Shown here piece after piece: positions 31,997 through 41,232 of a stretch of 64,000 bases of DNA. A program made the position numbers and the translations under genes. The notes beneath the pieces were generated by a model. It was not told where the DNA came from. It worked only from the letters and a program-made list of their open reading frames with translations, and searched no databases. The stretch's first letter is position 1; every line of letters starts with the position of its first letter. The stretch is taken from NCBI RefSeq assembly GCF_001652725.1, contig NZ_LWHJ01000022.1, positions 620,001 to 684,000 of the forward strand. Direction: 5' to 3'. The stretch comes from Pedobacter psychrophilus (GTDB lineage Bacteria; Bacteroidota; Bacteroidia; Sphingobacteriales; Sphingobacteriaceae).

Positions 31997-33384
31997 CTAT
32001 AAATGTATCACTTCGCCGTAAGCATCAGCGGCAGCTTCCATAATTGCTTCACTCATAGTTGGGTGTGGATGAACAGATTTAATGATCTCCATTCCTGTAG
32101 TTTCTAATTTACGGGCAACTACTAATTCTGCAATCATTTCAGTTACATTATTTCCAATCATGTGTGCACCTAGTAATTCACCATATTTTGCATCAAAAAT
32201 AAGTTTTACAAAACCATCTTTAGCTCCAGAAGCGCTCGCTTTACCTGATGCTGAAAAAGGGAATTTACCAATCTTTAATTCATAGCCAGCTTCTTTGGCT
32301 TTCTTTTCCGTCATACCAACAGAAGCAATTTCTGGGGAGCAATAAGTACAACCAGGAATGTTTCCATAGTTTAAAGGTTCTGGATGATGACCTGCAATTT
32401 TTTCCACACAAATTATTCCTTCTGCCGATGCAACGTGAGCTAAAGCTTGTCCACCTACAATATCGCCTATGGCATAAACACCATCCACATTAGTTTTATA
32501 ATAAGCATCGGTAACTACTCTTCCTTTATCTACTTTTATTCCTAATTCTTCTAAGCCTAAATTTTCCAAGTTTGGAGTATATCCAACTGCAGATAAAACT
32601 ATTTCTGCCTCTAAAACTTTTTCTCCCGCATCTGTTTTAACAGTTACTTTGCAAGTATCTCCAGTGCTATCAATTTTTTCAACAGATGATTTAGTCATGA
32701 TGTCGATACCCACTTTTTTGAAAGAACGATTCAGTTGTTTCGAACGTCTTCATCTTCCACAGGGACAATATTATCTAAAAATTCTACAATAGTTACTTTA
32801 GTTCCCATGGTTGCGTAGAAATAAGCAAACTCGACACCAATGGCGCCAGAACCCATTACAATCATTGATTTTGGAAGATTTGGTAAAGTCATTGCTTCTC
32901 TATAACCAATTACTTTTTTACCATCTTGTTTAATATGAGGTAATTCTCTAGATCGCCCACCAGTAGCTAAAATAATATTTTTAGCCTCATATTCTTTGGT
33001 GGTACCATCTTCTAATTTAACTTCTACCTGCCCACCTTTTTTGATTTTTCCAATACCCATGATCACATCGATCTTGTTTTTCTTCATCAAAAATTGAATT
33101 CCTTTACTCATTCCATCAGCTACACCTCTACTTCTCTTCACTACAGCACCAAAATCTGCAGAAGATTCACCAACATTGATACCATATTCGGTAGCATGAT
33201 GTATATACTCAAAAACCTGTGCGCTTTTTAATAATGCCTTAGTTGGGATACAACCCCAATTTAAACAAACACCACCTAAAGATTCTTTTTCTACAATAGC
33301 AGTTTTTAAACCTAATTGAGCCGCCCTAATTGCAGCAACGTAACCTCCTGGGCCGCTGCCAATAACTATTAAATCGTAATTCAT
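31997..33384 (-). pseudogene. lpdA: Dihydrolipoyl dehydrogenase with a one-base frameshift
   Basis: E3 subunit of 2-oxoacid dehydrogenase complexes, reoxidising dihydrolipoamide with NAD. The first part (start 33384) has MNYDLIVIGSGPGGYVAAIR and redox-active Cys40/Cys45 in GGVCLNWGCIPTK. It stops early after VPVEDEDVRNN. The second part continues in another frame with SFKKVGIDIMTKSSVEKID and ends with the catalytic His-Glu region HPHPTMSEAIMEAA. Restoring one A in the run at 32743-32744 (plus strand) gives a continuous protein of 462 aa reading EDVSKQLNRSFKKVGID, the usual length. So it is either a sequencing error or a recent inactivation; as an essential-type gene with otherwise perfect motifs, error is more likely. 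Confidence 0.93.
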
Positions 33385-33547
33385 GTGATTATATTTGAAT
33401 TGCGAATTTAATAAAATAATAGCTAACAAATATTAATTAACAAACATGTAATTAATGTCCACATTATTTTCTAAAAATGTTAATAATAACATGCAATTGT
33501 TAACATTAATTTAACATAGAATCTGATAATATATAACATTTGCTATT

Positions 33548-33555
33548 TACATTTG
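33548..33555 (+). promoter_or_regulatory. Candidate -7 box for the TonB receptor gene
   Basis: TACATTTG fits TAnnTTTG; the ATG is 28 nt downstream. The -33 element is poor (TCTG at 33522-33525). Confidence 0.5.
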
Positions 33556-33583
33556 TCCAAAATTCATTTTTCACTTAACACAC

Positions 33584-36500
33584 ATGAAAAGAAAATTACA
33601 AATTAATTTTATGTTATTGATAATGATGTTAATTGCAGGATTAACATCATTTGCTCAAGTAACAACGGGTAGTATGTCAGGTACAGTAAAAGATTCGAAA
33701 GAAACAATTATTGGCGCTACAGTAAAAGCAACCCACCTTCCTACTGGTACTGTATATGCAGCAAACACAAATTCAGAAGGAAGGTATAATTTATTAAATA
33801 TGAGACCTGGTGGTCCATACAAAGTAGAAATTACCTTTATTGGTTTACAACCAAAAACAGCAGAAGGCATCTATTTAACTTTAGGTGAACCCTTCGTTTT
33901 AAATGTAACGCTTTCTCAAACAAGTACACAATTAAATGAAGTTGTAGTTACTGCCGGTGGTAATTCTATACTAAGTTCTGATAGATCTGGTGCAGTGACT
34001 AATGTTGGTACTAGAGAAATTAACACTATACCAACAATTGGTAGAAGTATTAATGACATCACACGTGTTACTCCACAAGCACAAGGCCAATCAATTGGTG
34101 GTGGTAATTATCGCCAAAATAATATTACCGTTGATGGTGCAAACTTTAATAATAGTTTTGGTATTGGCGCTAATTTACCGGGAAATGGAGCTAATCCTAT
34201 TGTTTTAGACGCTCTTGCAGAGATTTCAATAAATGTTTCTCCTGTTGACGTAAGACAATCTGGTTTTATAGGTGGAGCAGTTAATGCAACTACTAGATCA
34301 GGAACTAACGAATTTTCTGGTTCTGCTTATACTTATTTTAGAAATCAAAATAATGTTGGAACTAAGGTAAAAGGATACGATGAATTAATTCCTAATCCTA
34401 ATGATGTTAAAATTTACGGGGCAAGAATTGGTGGACCTATAATTAAAGATAAATTATTTTTCTTTGGTAGTGTGGAGTCTGATAAACAGGCTAGACCCGG
34501 ACAAAGCAGAATAGCATCAATAGTTCCAACAGATTTTCCTTCAAATCCAAGGGCTAACAGGCCAACCAGAGCTGAACTTGATGAGATTAGCCAATATCTA
34601 AGAGACACTTATGGATATGAAACTGGTGCTTATGATGGTTATGGTTTTGAAAGTGAGCGATTAAACATTTTAGGTCGTTTAGATTGGAATATCAACAAAA
34701 ACAATAAATTTTCTGTAAGGTATAGCCAATTAGAAAGTAAAACTCCATCTTTCTTAAGTAATTCTACAAATCCATTACAAGGTAACGTATATCCAGTAAC
34801 TGGAAATAGAACTGATAATAATGCTTTAGCTTTCCAGAATTCAAATTATTTTACTGATAATAATTATTATTCCTTAGTAACAGAATTAAACACATCTTTT
34901 GGTGGTGGAAAATATTCTAATACATTTAGGGGTTCTTACTCAAATCAAAATGAACCTCGTACATCAGAAAGTTCTGAATTTCCATTAGTAGATATTTTAA
35001 AGGATGGTCGTCCATTTACTTCTTTTGGTTACGAACCATTCACATTTGGTAACCTTAGGGACGTAGAAGCTTACAATTTTATTGATTATATACAAACTAC
35101 TATTGGAAATCACAATTTGTTAGGTGGTGTAGAATTTGAAAGTACGGTTACTAAAAACGGTTTTCAACGTTTTGGTACTTCATATTATATTTATAATTCT
35201 TTTGAAGATTTTAAGTCGCTAGCAAATCCTCTTGCTTATGCAAAAACGTTTTCTTTAACACCTGGTTATGCACAAGCTTTCCCTACATTTAAAGATGCTA
35301 AATATTCAGTTTATGCACAGGATGATTTTACAGTAAATGATAAATTACGTTTATCTTTTGGTGTAAGGGGAGATTTATATACCTATACACAAGATTTGCT
35401 TTCTCATCCTTTAGTAACACCATTAACTTTTGCAAATGGAGAAAAGCTAGATACAGGAGTTTTACCATCATCCGCTCTTTTAGTTTCTCCAAGATTTGGA
35501 TTTAACTATGATATTAATGGTGATAGAACTTTACAATTTAGAGGTTCAACAGGAATTTATTCTGGCGGTATACCTAGAGTTTGGATCGTATCTCAAGCAG
35601 GAGATTCTGGATTATTACAATTTTCTCAAATAGAGCAAGGAACAAATTTTGGTGGTGTGCCCTTTCCATTTAATCCAGACCCTAATTTCTATTTACCAGC
35701 AACTCAACCATTAGCTGGAACTGCAGTACCTTCTGCAATTTCATTACTGAGTCCAAATGTTAAGTCACCACAAGTATTTAAAACAAGTTTAGCTATCGAT
35801 GCTAAATTACCATTAGGGCTTGTTGGAACTATTGAAGGTATTTACAATTATGATATCAATCAGGTTTTCTTTAGAAATCCTAATTTAGATCCAAATAAAG
35901 CAGCACCTTTAAATGTGGCAGGTTATCCTGATAATAGAATAATCTATCCAAATGCAAATGCTGATAAATTTATTAATAAGCTTTCTGGAACTGGAATACC
36001 TAGTACTACAGCAACAGGTGCTTTTAATACTTACGTTTTAGATAATGCAAGTGGTGGTTACAATTATTCAATCACTGCTAGTTTAAATAAACAGTTTAAT
36101 AATGGTTTATCTGCATTTTTAGCTTACACAAAACAAGAGGGTAAAAATTATTTTGATGGTGGTGGTGACCAACCATCAGGCTCTTGGTTAGGTAATGCAA
36201 CGGTAAATGGTTCTAATGCAAAAGAGTTAAGCAATAATGGTTTTTTACCTGATAGAGTTATTGCTGGTTTAACTTATAAAAAGGAATATTTAAAAAACCT
36301 TGGTACTACACTTTCATTTATTTACGAAGGTAGTTCTCAAGGAAGAGTTTCTTATACCTATTCTTTAGACATGAACAGAGATGGTGCTAATGCAGATTTG
36401 ATTTATGTGCCAAGAGATCCAAGTGAAATTACATTTACTCCGTTTACAGCAGGTACTGCGCCAAATGCAGTTACTTACACTGCACAGCAACAAAGTGATT

Positions 36501-36904
36501 TGTTTTTTAACTTGATCCAACAAGATGATTATTTAAACTCTAGAAGAGGAAAATATGCAGAACGTAATGGTGGACTTTTACCTTGGTTAGGTACAGTAGA
36601 TTTCAACTTATTGCAAGATTTATTTGTTAATGTTGGTAAAAAAAGAAATACTGTTCAATTCAATTTGACTGTTCAGAATTTAGGTAACTTAATTAGTAAA
36701 GAGTGGGGAGTTCGCCAATCATTAGTTAGAAGTCAGTTATTAGTTCCAACTAATCAAGCTTTATTAACTCCAGGCGGCGCAACAAAGCCAACGTATAGAT
36801 TACAATTTGATGGTAGTATACCAGCACCAACAATTTTAAGAGATAATGTTGGATTTGGTTCTACATACAGTATGCAATTTGGATTAAGATATATTTTTAA
36901 TTAA
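33584..36904 (+). CDS. TonB-dependent receptor with carboxypeptidase-regulatory-like N-domain (Oar type)
   Basis: 1106 aa with signal peptide MKRKLQINFMLLIMMLIAGL, TSFAQ. Residues about 28-115 form a CarboxypepD_reg-like domain (GSMSGTVKDSKETIIGATVK to LNEVVVTAG). The plug follows (INTIPTIGRSINDITRVTPQ, GGNYRQNNITVDGANFNNSF), then a 22-strand-type barrel ending in an aromatic strand (MQFGLRYIFN). Oar-like receptors import or export substrates through the outer membrane with TonB-ExbBD energy; the ligand is unknown. The stop overlaps the next start (TAATG), so it is translationally coupled to a DUF4394 lipoprotein instead of a SusD partner. Confidence 0.93.
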   Translation: MKRKLQINFMLLIMMLIAGLTSFAQVTTGSMSGTVKDSKETIIGATVKATHLPTGTVYAANTNSEGRYNLLNMRPGGPYKVEITFIGLQPKTAEGIYLTLGEPFVLNVTLSQTSTQLNEVVVTAGGNSILSSDRSGAVTNVGTREINTIPTIGRSINDITRVTPQAQGQSIGGGNYRQNNITVDGANFNNSFGIGANLPGNGANPIVLDALAEISINVSPVDVRQSGFIGGAVNATTRSGTNEFSGSAYTYFRNQNNVGTKVKGYDELIPNPNDVKIYGARIGGPIIKDKLFFFGSVESDKQARPGQSRIASIVPTDFPSNPRANRPTRAELDEISQYLRDTYGYETGAYDGYGFESERLNILGRLDWNINKNNKFSVRYSQLESKTPSFLSNSTNPLQGNVYPVTGNRTDNNALAFQNSNYFTDNNYYSLVTELNTSFGGGKYSNTFRGSYSNQNEPRTSESSEFPLVDILKDGRPFTSFGYEPFTFGNLRDVEAYNFIDYIQTTIGNHNLLGGVEFESTVTKNGFQRFGTSYYIYNSFEDFKSLANPLAYAKTFSLTPGYAQAFPTFKDAKYSVYAQDDFTVNDKLRLSFGVRGDLYTYTQDLLSHPLVTPLTFANGEKLDTGVLPSSALLVSPRFGFNYDINGDRTLQFRGSTGIYSGGIPRVWIVSQAGDSGLLQFSQIEQGTNFGGVPFPFNPDPNFYLPATQPLAGTAVPSAISLLSPNVKSPQVFKTSLAIDAKLPLGLVGTIEGIYNYDINQVFFRNPNLDPNKAAPLNVAGYPDNRIIYPNANADKFINKLSGTGIPSTTATGAFNTYVLDNASGGYNYSITASLNKQFNNGLSAFLAYTKQEGKNYFDGGGDQPSGSWLGNATVNGSNAKELSNNGFLPDRVIAGLTYKKEYLKNLGTTLSFIYEGSSQGRVSYTYSLDMNRDGANADLIYVPRDPSEITFTPFTAGTAPNAVTYTAQQQSDLFFNLIQQDDYLNSRRGKYAERNGGLLPWLGTVDFNLLQDLFVNVGKKRNTVQFNLTVQNLGNLISKEWGVRQSLVRSQLLVPTNQALLTPGGATKPTYRLQFDGSIPAPTILRDNVGFGSTYSMQFGLRYIFN

Positions 36905-38637
36905 TGTATCTACTTATTAATCAAAATAAAAAAATGAAAATGAGATTTTTAAATTCAAACATAAAAATGATGGGGCTCATAGCTCTAATCATTGGTTCTA
37001 TCACATCTTGTAAGCAAGATGATGACCTTTCAATTAATGCAACTGGTGTAAAACCTAACATTGCATTTGTTGGACTAACAAATACAAACACTGTAAGTAC
37101 AGGTGGTCAACTAATTAGATATAATGCAAATAATACTAACCAATTAGTTGGCGCTGCAGTTTCTATTACAGGGTTAATAACTGGCGAAAGCATTTTAGCT
37201 ATTGATTATCGTCCTGCAACTGGTATTTTATACGGAGTAAGTAGCCAAAGTAGGTTGTATATTTTAAATCCAATTACAGGAGTTGCAAAAGCAGTAAACG
37301 CAACAGCTTTTACACCAGCTATTTCTGGTGGTATTGCAGGCTTTGATTTTAACCCTACGGTAGATAGAATTAGATTAGTTACAAAATCTGGTCAAAATTT
37401 AAGGTTAAATCCTGAGGATGGAACTGTAGTTGCAACAGACGGTAACATTAATGGTGGCACCAATGCAGTGTTAGGAGAAGTAGCTTACACTAACAATACC
37501 AGTGGAGTAACTACCACAGAGTTGTTTGATGTAGATTTCAATTCTGGAAATTTATATAAGCAAGATGCTAATGTAGGTACTTTAACTTTAATAGGTTCTT
37601 TAGGTGTGCCAACTATTCCAGTAGCATTATCTACTTATTCTGCTGCTTATAATGCAAATATTACAAATAATCGTCCTGGTGGTTTTGATATTGCTCCAAC
37701 TGGTGAAGCTTTGGTTGTTTTTAATAATGCTTCTGTTCCTGCTATTCCTGTGGGAGGGATTGTAACTGGTCCTCCAGCAAATCCATCTTCGGCTGTGAAT
37801 GCTGTAGCTGGCACTCCAACTTTATTTCAAATTGATTTAACAACTGGTAAAGCGACAGATTTAGGTTTAATTCCATTCCCAACACCAAACAATGGGGTTG
37901 CAGCTACATCATTAATTGGAATAGCTATTGCACCAGCACCGGTTGCTTATGCAGTAAACGAAACTAATGGTTTAATGATATTTAACTTAACTAAACCAGA
38001 GCCAATTACTAAACCAATTACTGGTTTACAAACGGGTGAGAACATTGTAGGTTTAGATTTTAGACCATTAAATGGTCAATTATATGCTTTAGGTAGTACA
38101 AGTAGAATTTATACAATTAATCCATCAAGTGGAGTAGCTACAGCAGTAACTCCTTTACCATTAATTCCTTTATTATCGGGAACTAATTTTGGATTTGATT
38201 TTAATCCTACAGCTGACGCTATAAGAATTACTAGTAATACGGGTCAAAACTTAAGGTATGCAGTAGCTACTGGAGTTAACACTGCTGATGTTGCAATAAG
38301 TGGTGGTGATGTAGAACAAACAGCAGCAGCCTATAGTTATAATTCTTATCCAACAACTACAAGTACAACTTTATATACAATTAATGTTAAAACTGATAGT
38401 TTGTATAGATTAGCAACACCAAATGACGGAAAATTAACTAGAATTGGTAAATTAAGAGTAAATGCTGATGCATCTAATGGGTTTGATATTGGCGCAGTAA
38501 GTGGTGTTGGTTATGCTATATTAACAACAGGTATTACCACTAAAATATATACAATTAATTTATCTCTAGGTTCCGCAACTGAAGTTGGAGTTTTTCCTGT
38601 AAAAGTTAGAGCATTTACAGTTGGTTTAGGTTTCTAG
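36904..38637 (+). CDS. DUF4394 double-domain lipoprotein
   Basis: 577 aa as drawn; the in-frame ATG at 36934 is an equally good start because MKMRFLNSNIKMMGLIALII is the signal peptide, with lipobox GSITSC. The mature protein holds two tandem DUF4394 domains. The first (about 45-300) has NTNTVSTGGQLIRYN and SILAIDYRPATGILYGVSSQ; the second (about 345-577) has MIFNLTKPEPITKPITGL and NIVGLDFRPLNGQLYALGST. Repeated FDFNPT-DRIR motifs give a propeller-like repeat. The function of DUF4394 is not known. Overlap with the receptor gene suggests a surface or periplasmic partner of it. A strong terminator follows. Confidence 0.88.
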   Translation: MYLLINQNKKMKMRFLNSNIKMMGLIALIIGSITSCKQDDDLSINATGVKPNIAFVGLTNTNTVSTGGQLIRYNANNTNQLVGAAVSITGLITGESILAIDYRPATGILYGVSSQSRLYILNPITGVAKAVNATAFTPAISGGIAGFDFNPTVDRIRLVTKSGQNLRLNPEDGTVVATDGNINGGTNAVLGEVAYTNNTSGVTTTELFDVDFNSGNLYKQDANVGTLTLIGSLGVPTIPVALSTYSAAYNANITNNRPGGFDIAPTGEALVVFNNASVPAIPVGGIVTGPPANPSSAVNAVAGTPTLFQIDLTTGKATDLGLIPFPTPNNGVAATSLIGIAIAPAPVAYAVNETNGLMIFNLTKPEPITKPITGLQTGENIVGLDFRPLNGQLYALGSTSRIYTINPSSGVATAVTPLPLIPLLSGTNFGFDFNPTADAIRITSNTGQNLRYAVATGVNTADVAISGGDVEQTAAAYSYNSYPTTTSTTLYTINVKTDSLYRLATPNDGKLTRIGKLRVNADASNGFDIGAVSGVGYAILTTGITTKIYTINLSLGSATEVGVFPVKVRAFTVGLGF

Positions 38638-38666
38638 AATTTAGATTATAAAAAATTAATATTTTA

Positions 38667-38705
38667 AAAACCCTCTTAGCCATTTGCTAAGAGGGTTTTA
38701 TTTTT
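38667..38705. terminator. Bidirectional terminator between the DUF4394 gene and the convergent small gene
   Basis: AAAACCCTCTTAGC and GCTAAGAGGGTTTT arms, perfect over 14 bp with a 5-nt loop, T-rich on both strands. Confidence 0.92.
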
Positions 38706-38710
38706 AATAA

Positions 38711-38875
38711 CTATTTCAACTTTTTGTCTTCCTTCTCTTGTAAATCATCATCAACTTGCTTATAAATTGATTTGGGATGATTTGCTTCTTCTAAAGTCTC
38801 ATCATTTAGTTCTTCTCTTTTTTTTTTAACCTTTTCCCAATTTTTTCCTTTGTCTTTTCTGTCTTGAAATGTCAT
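38711..38875 (-). CDS. Small charged protein of unknown function
   Basis: 54 aa from the ATG at 38875 (MTFQDRKDKGKNWEKVKKKR); an upstream in-frame ATG at 38899 would add eight residues with no benefit. About half the residues are Lys, Glu or Asp, with no hydrophobic core, so it is probably disordered or helical. Small proteins of this kind are common in Bacteroidota but I cannot name a family. It shares orientation with the DUF4126-like gene 30-odd nt upstream, so co-transcription is likely. Confidence 0.6.
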   Translation of the reverse strand: MTFQDRKDKGKNWEKVKKKREELNDETLEEANHPKSIYKQVDDDLQEKEDKKLK

Positions 38876-38907
38876 AATAGTAAATTTAAAATTTATCAAT
38901 AAATCAG

Positions 38908-39369
38908 TTATTTAAGAACTTTGCCTGCGGTAAATGCTAAAGCATCTTCTGCCATGCCTAAAATTTTATCATTATGTGTTTTTTTTGCTAATGATTTTCT
39001 TAAATGAAAAAATATAAAAGTTGAAGCAACTGCAGATATTGCACCTATAACTGCACCATTTACCGGATTGCGAAATGAGGCTTTATAAATTGTTGCACCG
39101 ACAAATGCGCCTGACAAGGCTCTACCAATAACACCCATTGCTTCGGTTCTATCAGGAATATTTGGGTTTTTATCTCCTGCTAATTCACCTAAAGCAGCCA
39201 TATCCAATAAAGTAGAAACAACCCCTGTTTGGATAAAATTAAATTTAGAATTTTTGAGATTAATCTGCTTATTCTTATGGAAATTTGTGCTCATAATAGA
39301 GAGTGGAACCATAGTTCGCATTCCAGCACTCATTCCTAATACTAATGTTTTTATAAGTGGACTTTTCAT
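38908..39369 (-). CDS. DUF4126-like membrane protein
   Basis: 153 aa from the ATG at 39369 (MKSPLIKTLVLGMSAGMRTM); an alternative in-frame start at 39399 adds ten polar residues. Pattern: GMSAGMRTMVPLSIMS, then LAGDKNPNIPDRTEAMGVIGRALSGAFVGATIY, then a hydrophobic helix PVNGAVIGAISAVASTFIFF. These match DUF4126-type integral membrane proteins of unknown function. Three or four membrane segments are plausible. It is divergent from pyrD, with only 73 nt between them. Confidence 0.72.
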   Translation of the reverse strand: MKSPLIKTLVLGMSAGMRTMVPLSIMSTNFHKNKQINLKNSKFNFIQTGVVSTLLDMAALGELAGDKNPNIPDRTEAMGVIGRALSGAFVGATIYKASFRNPVNGAVIGAISAVASTFIFFHLRKSLAKKTHNDKILGMAEDALAFTAGKVLK

Positions 39370-39430
39370 ATCATCATGATGTTTTAACATCAAAATCAAA
39401 AACCTTACCCTTTTAATTGAAAATAGATTT

Positions 39431-39438
39431 TAAATTTG
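39431..39438 (+). promoter_or_regulatory. Candidate -7 box for pyrD
   Basis: TAAATTTG fits TAnnTTTG but ends only 4 nt before the pyrD ATG, so the transcript would be leaderless or the match is chance. Confidence 0.35.
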
Positions 39439-39442
39439 TTTC

Positions 39443-40465
39443 ATGTACAAACTCATCAAAAAAATACTTTTTAAATTTAATCCAGAAGGCATACACTATA
39501 CGGTAACTGATGCTTTAAAATTGATGCAGAAAGTATGGGGATTCCCTAAGTTGATGAAATCTGTATATGATCTTAAACATCCGTCATTAAAAAAAACTGT
39601 TTTTGGATTAGAGTTTAAAAATCCTGTCGGTTTAGCTGCTGGCTTTGATAAAAATGGGGAATTTATAGAAGAGTTTTCAAATTTTGGTTTTGGATTTATT
39701 GAGGTTGGTACAGTCACCCCTTTACCGCAACCGGGAAATGAAAAGCCAAGAATGTTTAGGCTTAAAGCCGATGATGCACTGATTAACAGAATGGGTTTTA
39801 ACAATAAAGGTGTAGAAGTTTTAGCTAGAAAATTAAAAACCGTTAAACGTGATGGATTAATAATTGGTGGAAACATAGGGAAGAATAAAAACACTCCAAA
39901 CCAAGATGCGGTAAATGACTATATTAAATGTTTTGATGTTTTATTTGATGTGGTAGATTATTTTGTAGTAAATGTAAGCTCGCCAAATACGCCTGGATTA
40001 AGGGATTTGCAAGAAAAAGAACCTTTAATGAACATTTTGAATACTTTGCAAAAGCGAAATCTAAAAAATAATATTTCTCGGCCAATATTATTGAAAATTG
40101 CTCCAGATTTAACGGATTCTCAATTGGATGATATCGTTGAAATTGTACAGGAAACAAAAATAGCCGGAGTTATAGCAACAAATACTACTATTTCTCGTGA
40201 TAATTTAATAGCGACAGATAAAGAAAAAAGTGAAATGGGAGGTTTAAGTGGTAAACCGTTGACTAAACGTTCTACAGAAGTAATTAAATACTTATCACAA
40301 AAATCAAATCATTCTTTTTCAATTATAGGGGTAGGAGGAATTCACTCTGCAAAAGACGCTCAGGAAAAATTGGATGCAGGAGCAAGTTTGATTCAAATAT
40401 ATACAGGCTTTGTATACGAAGGTCCTGGTTTGGTAAAAAAGATTTTAAAAAGCTTAATTCGATAA
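39443..40465 (+). CDS. pyrD: Dihydroorotate dehydrogenase (quinone), class 2
   Basis: 340 aa. It oxidises dihydroorotate to orotate in pyrimidine synthesis, passing electrons to (mena)quinone. The N-terminal amphipathic region [20 protein letters not shown] is the membrane-docking segment that marks class 2. FMN and substrate motifs: [44 protein letters not shown], catalytic Ser180 in [20 protein letters not shown] and IGVGGIHSA. Full length. Divergent from the DUF4126-like gene; followed by element copy B. Confidence 0.96.
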   Translation: MYKLIKKILFKFNPEGIHYTVTDALKLMQKVWGFPKLMKSVYDLKHPSLKKTVFGLEFKNPVGLAAGFDKNGEFIEEFSNFGFGFIEVGTVTPLPQPGNEKPRMFRLKADDALINRMGFNNKGVEVLARKLKTVKRDGLIIGGNIGKNKNTPNQDAVNDYIKCFDVLFDVVDYFVVNVSSPNTPGLRDLQEKEPLMNILNTLQKRNLKNNISRPILLKIAPDLTDSQLDDIVEIVQETKIAGVIATNTTISRDNLIATDKEKSEMGGLSGKPLTKRSTEVIKYLSQKSNHSFSIIGVGGIHSAKDAQEKLDAGASLIQIYTGFVYEGPGLVKKILKSLIR

Positions 40466-40618
40466 TCATTTAAATAACTATTGTCTAAAAAAGCGGTATG
40501 ATTTAAACCACACAAAAAGCAAAATAAAACACAAAATTTGATAATGTTAATGGATTTATTGAATCAATAAGAAATCCTTTTATCTTAAAAGGGAGCTAAT
40601 AAAGATTCAAACATTTTT

Positions 40619-40711
40619 GCGTTAGGGATTGAAATGGCATCCTTATTTTGCTTTTCTTACCATTATGAATATGCAAAAAAAAGATATAGTGTAAAGCCCG
40701 TATAAACGCCC
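40619..40711 (+). repeat. Structured intergenic element, copy B
   Basis: 93 nt, from GCGTTAGGGATTG to AACGCCC. Conserved blocks: GGCATCC, GATATAGTGTAAAGCCCG. Outer arms GCGTT/AACGC pair, and the inner stem ATCC-TATTTTGC with GCAAAA-AAGAT encloses a 19-nt loop with no relation to copy A. It lies 153 nt after pyrD and ends 40 nt before the next start, same strand as both. Confidence 0.88.
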
Positions 40712-40751
40712 AAAATATTATCAATTTAATTAAAATAGAATTCATCCTAAA

Positions 40752-41117
40752 TTGAAAAAGCAACATTTCGCAATTCTAATGGGCATTGTATATTTAATAG
40801 CAGGCATTAATCATTTTGTGATGCCGCAATTTTATATGAAAATAATGCCGCCATATTTGCCCTTTCCTTTAACTTTAATTTACTTAAGTGGGGTTTTAGA
40901 AATTATTTCAGGTATTTTATTAATAATTAATAAAACAAGAAAGGTTGGTGCTTGGTTAATAATTGGTTTACTAATTGCAGTGTTTCCTGCAAACATCCAG
41001 ATGAGTATAGACCAATATCAGTTTTTAAGATTGATGTTTTACTTATCTATTTTAAGATTGCCATTTCAATTTTTATTAATTTATTGGGCATACTTATTTA
41101 CTAAACAAACAATCTAA
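40752..41117 (+). CDS. DoxX-like membrane protein
   Basis: 121 aa from a TTG start at 40752 (KKQHFAILMGIVYLIAGINH follows); the first in-frame ATG at 40779 would cut into the first helix, so TTG is preferred though unproven. Four hydrophobic helices: ILMGIVYLIAGINHFV, LTLIYLSGVLEIISGILLII, GAWLIIGLLIAVFPANIQM, LPFQFLLIYWAYLF. DoxX-family proteins are small membrane proteins linked to respiratory or redox stress functions; the role here is unknown. Element copy B lies just upstream. Confidence 0.8.
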   Translation: MKKQHFAILMGIVYLIAGINHFVMPQFYMKIMPPYLPFPLTLIYLSGVLEIISGILLIINKTRKVGAWLIIGLLIAVFPANIQMSIDQYQFLRLMFYLSILRLPFQFLLIYWAYLFTKQTI

Positions 41118-41208
41118 TTATTAAATAAAGCGTTTAGTATTTGTAATGAAAATTGAGGAATAAAACCATAATATGAGTCTATTTATCGTTATTGTTTAGG
41201 TATATGCT

Positions 41209-41216
41209 TATATTTG
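41209..41216 (+). promoter_or_regulatory. Candidate -7 box for the acyl-ACP desaturase
   Basis: TATATTTG fits TAnnTTTG, 16 nt before the ATG. TTG at 41192-41194 is the nearest -33 candidate but sits too close (14 nt). Confidence 0.5.
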
Positions 41217-41232
41217 TACTTTAAAATTTTTT

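Noticed and set aside
32248-32493. Plus-strand reading frame opposite lpdA
   Set aside because: The minus strand encodes conserved lipoamide dehydrogenase here; the plus-strand frame has no recognisable features.
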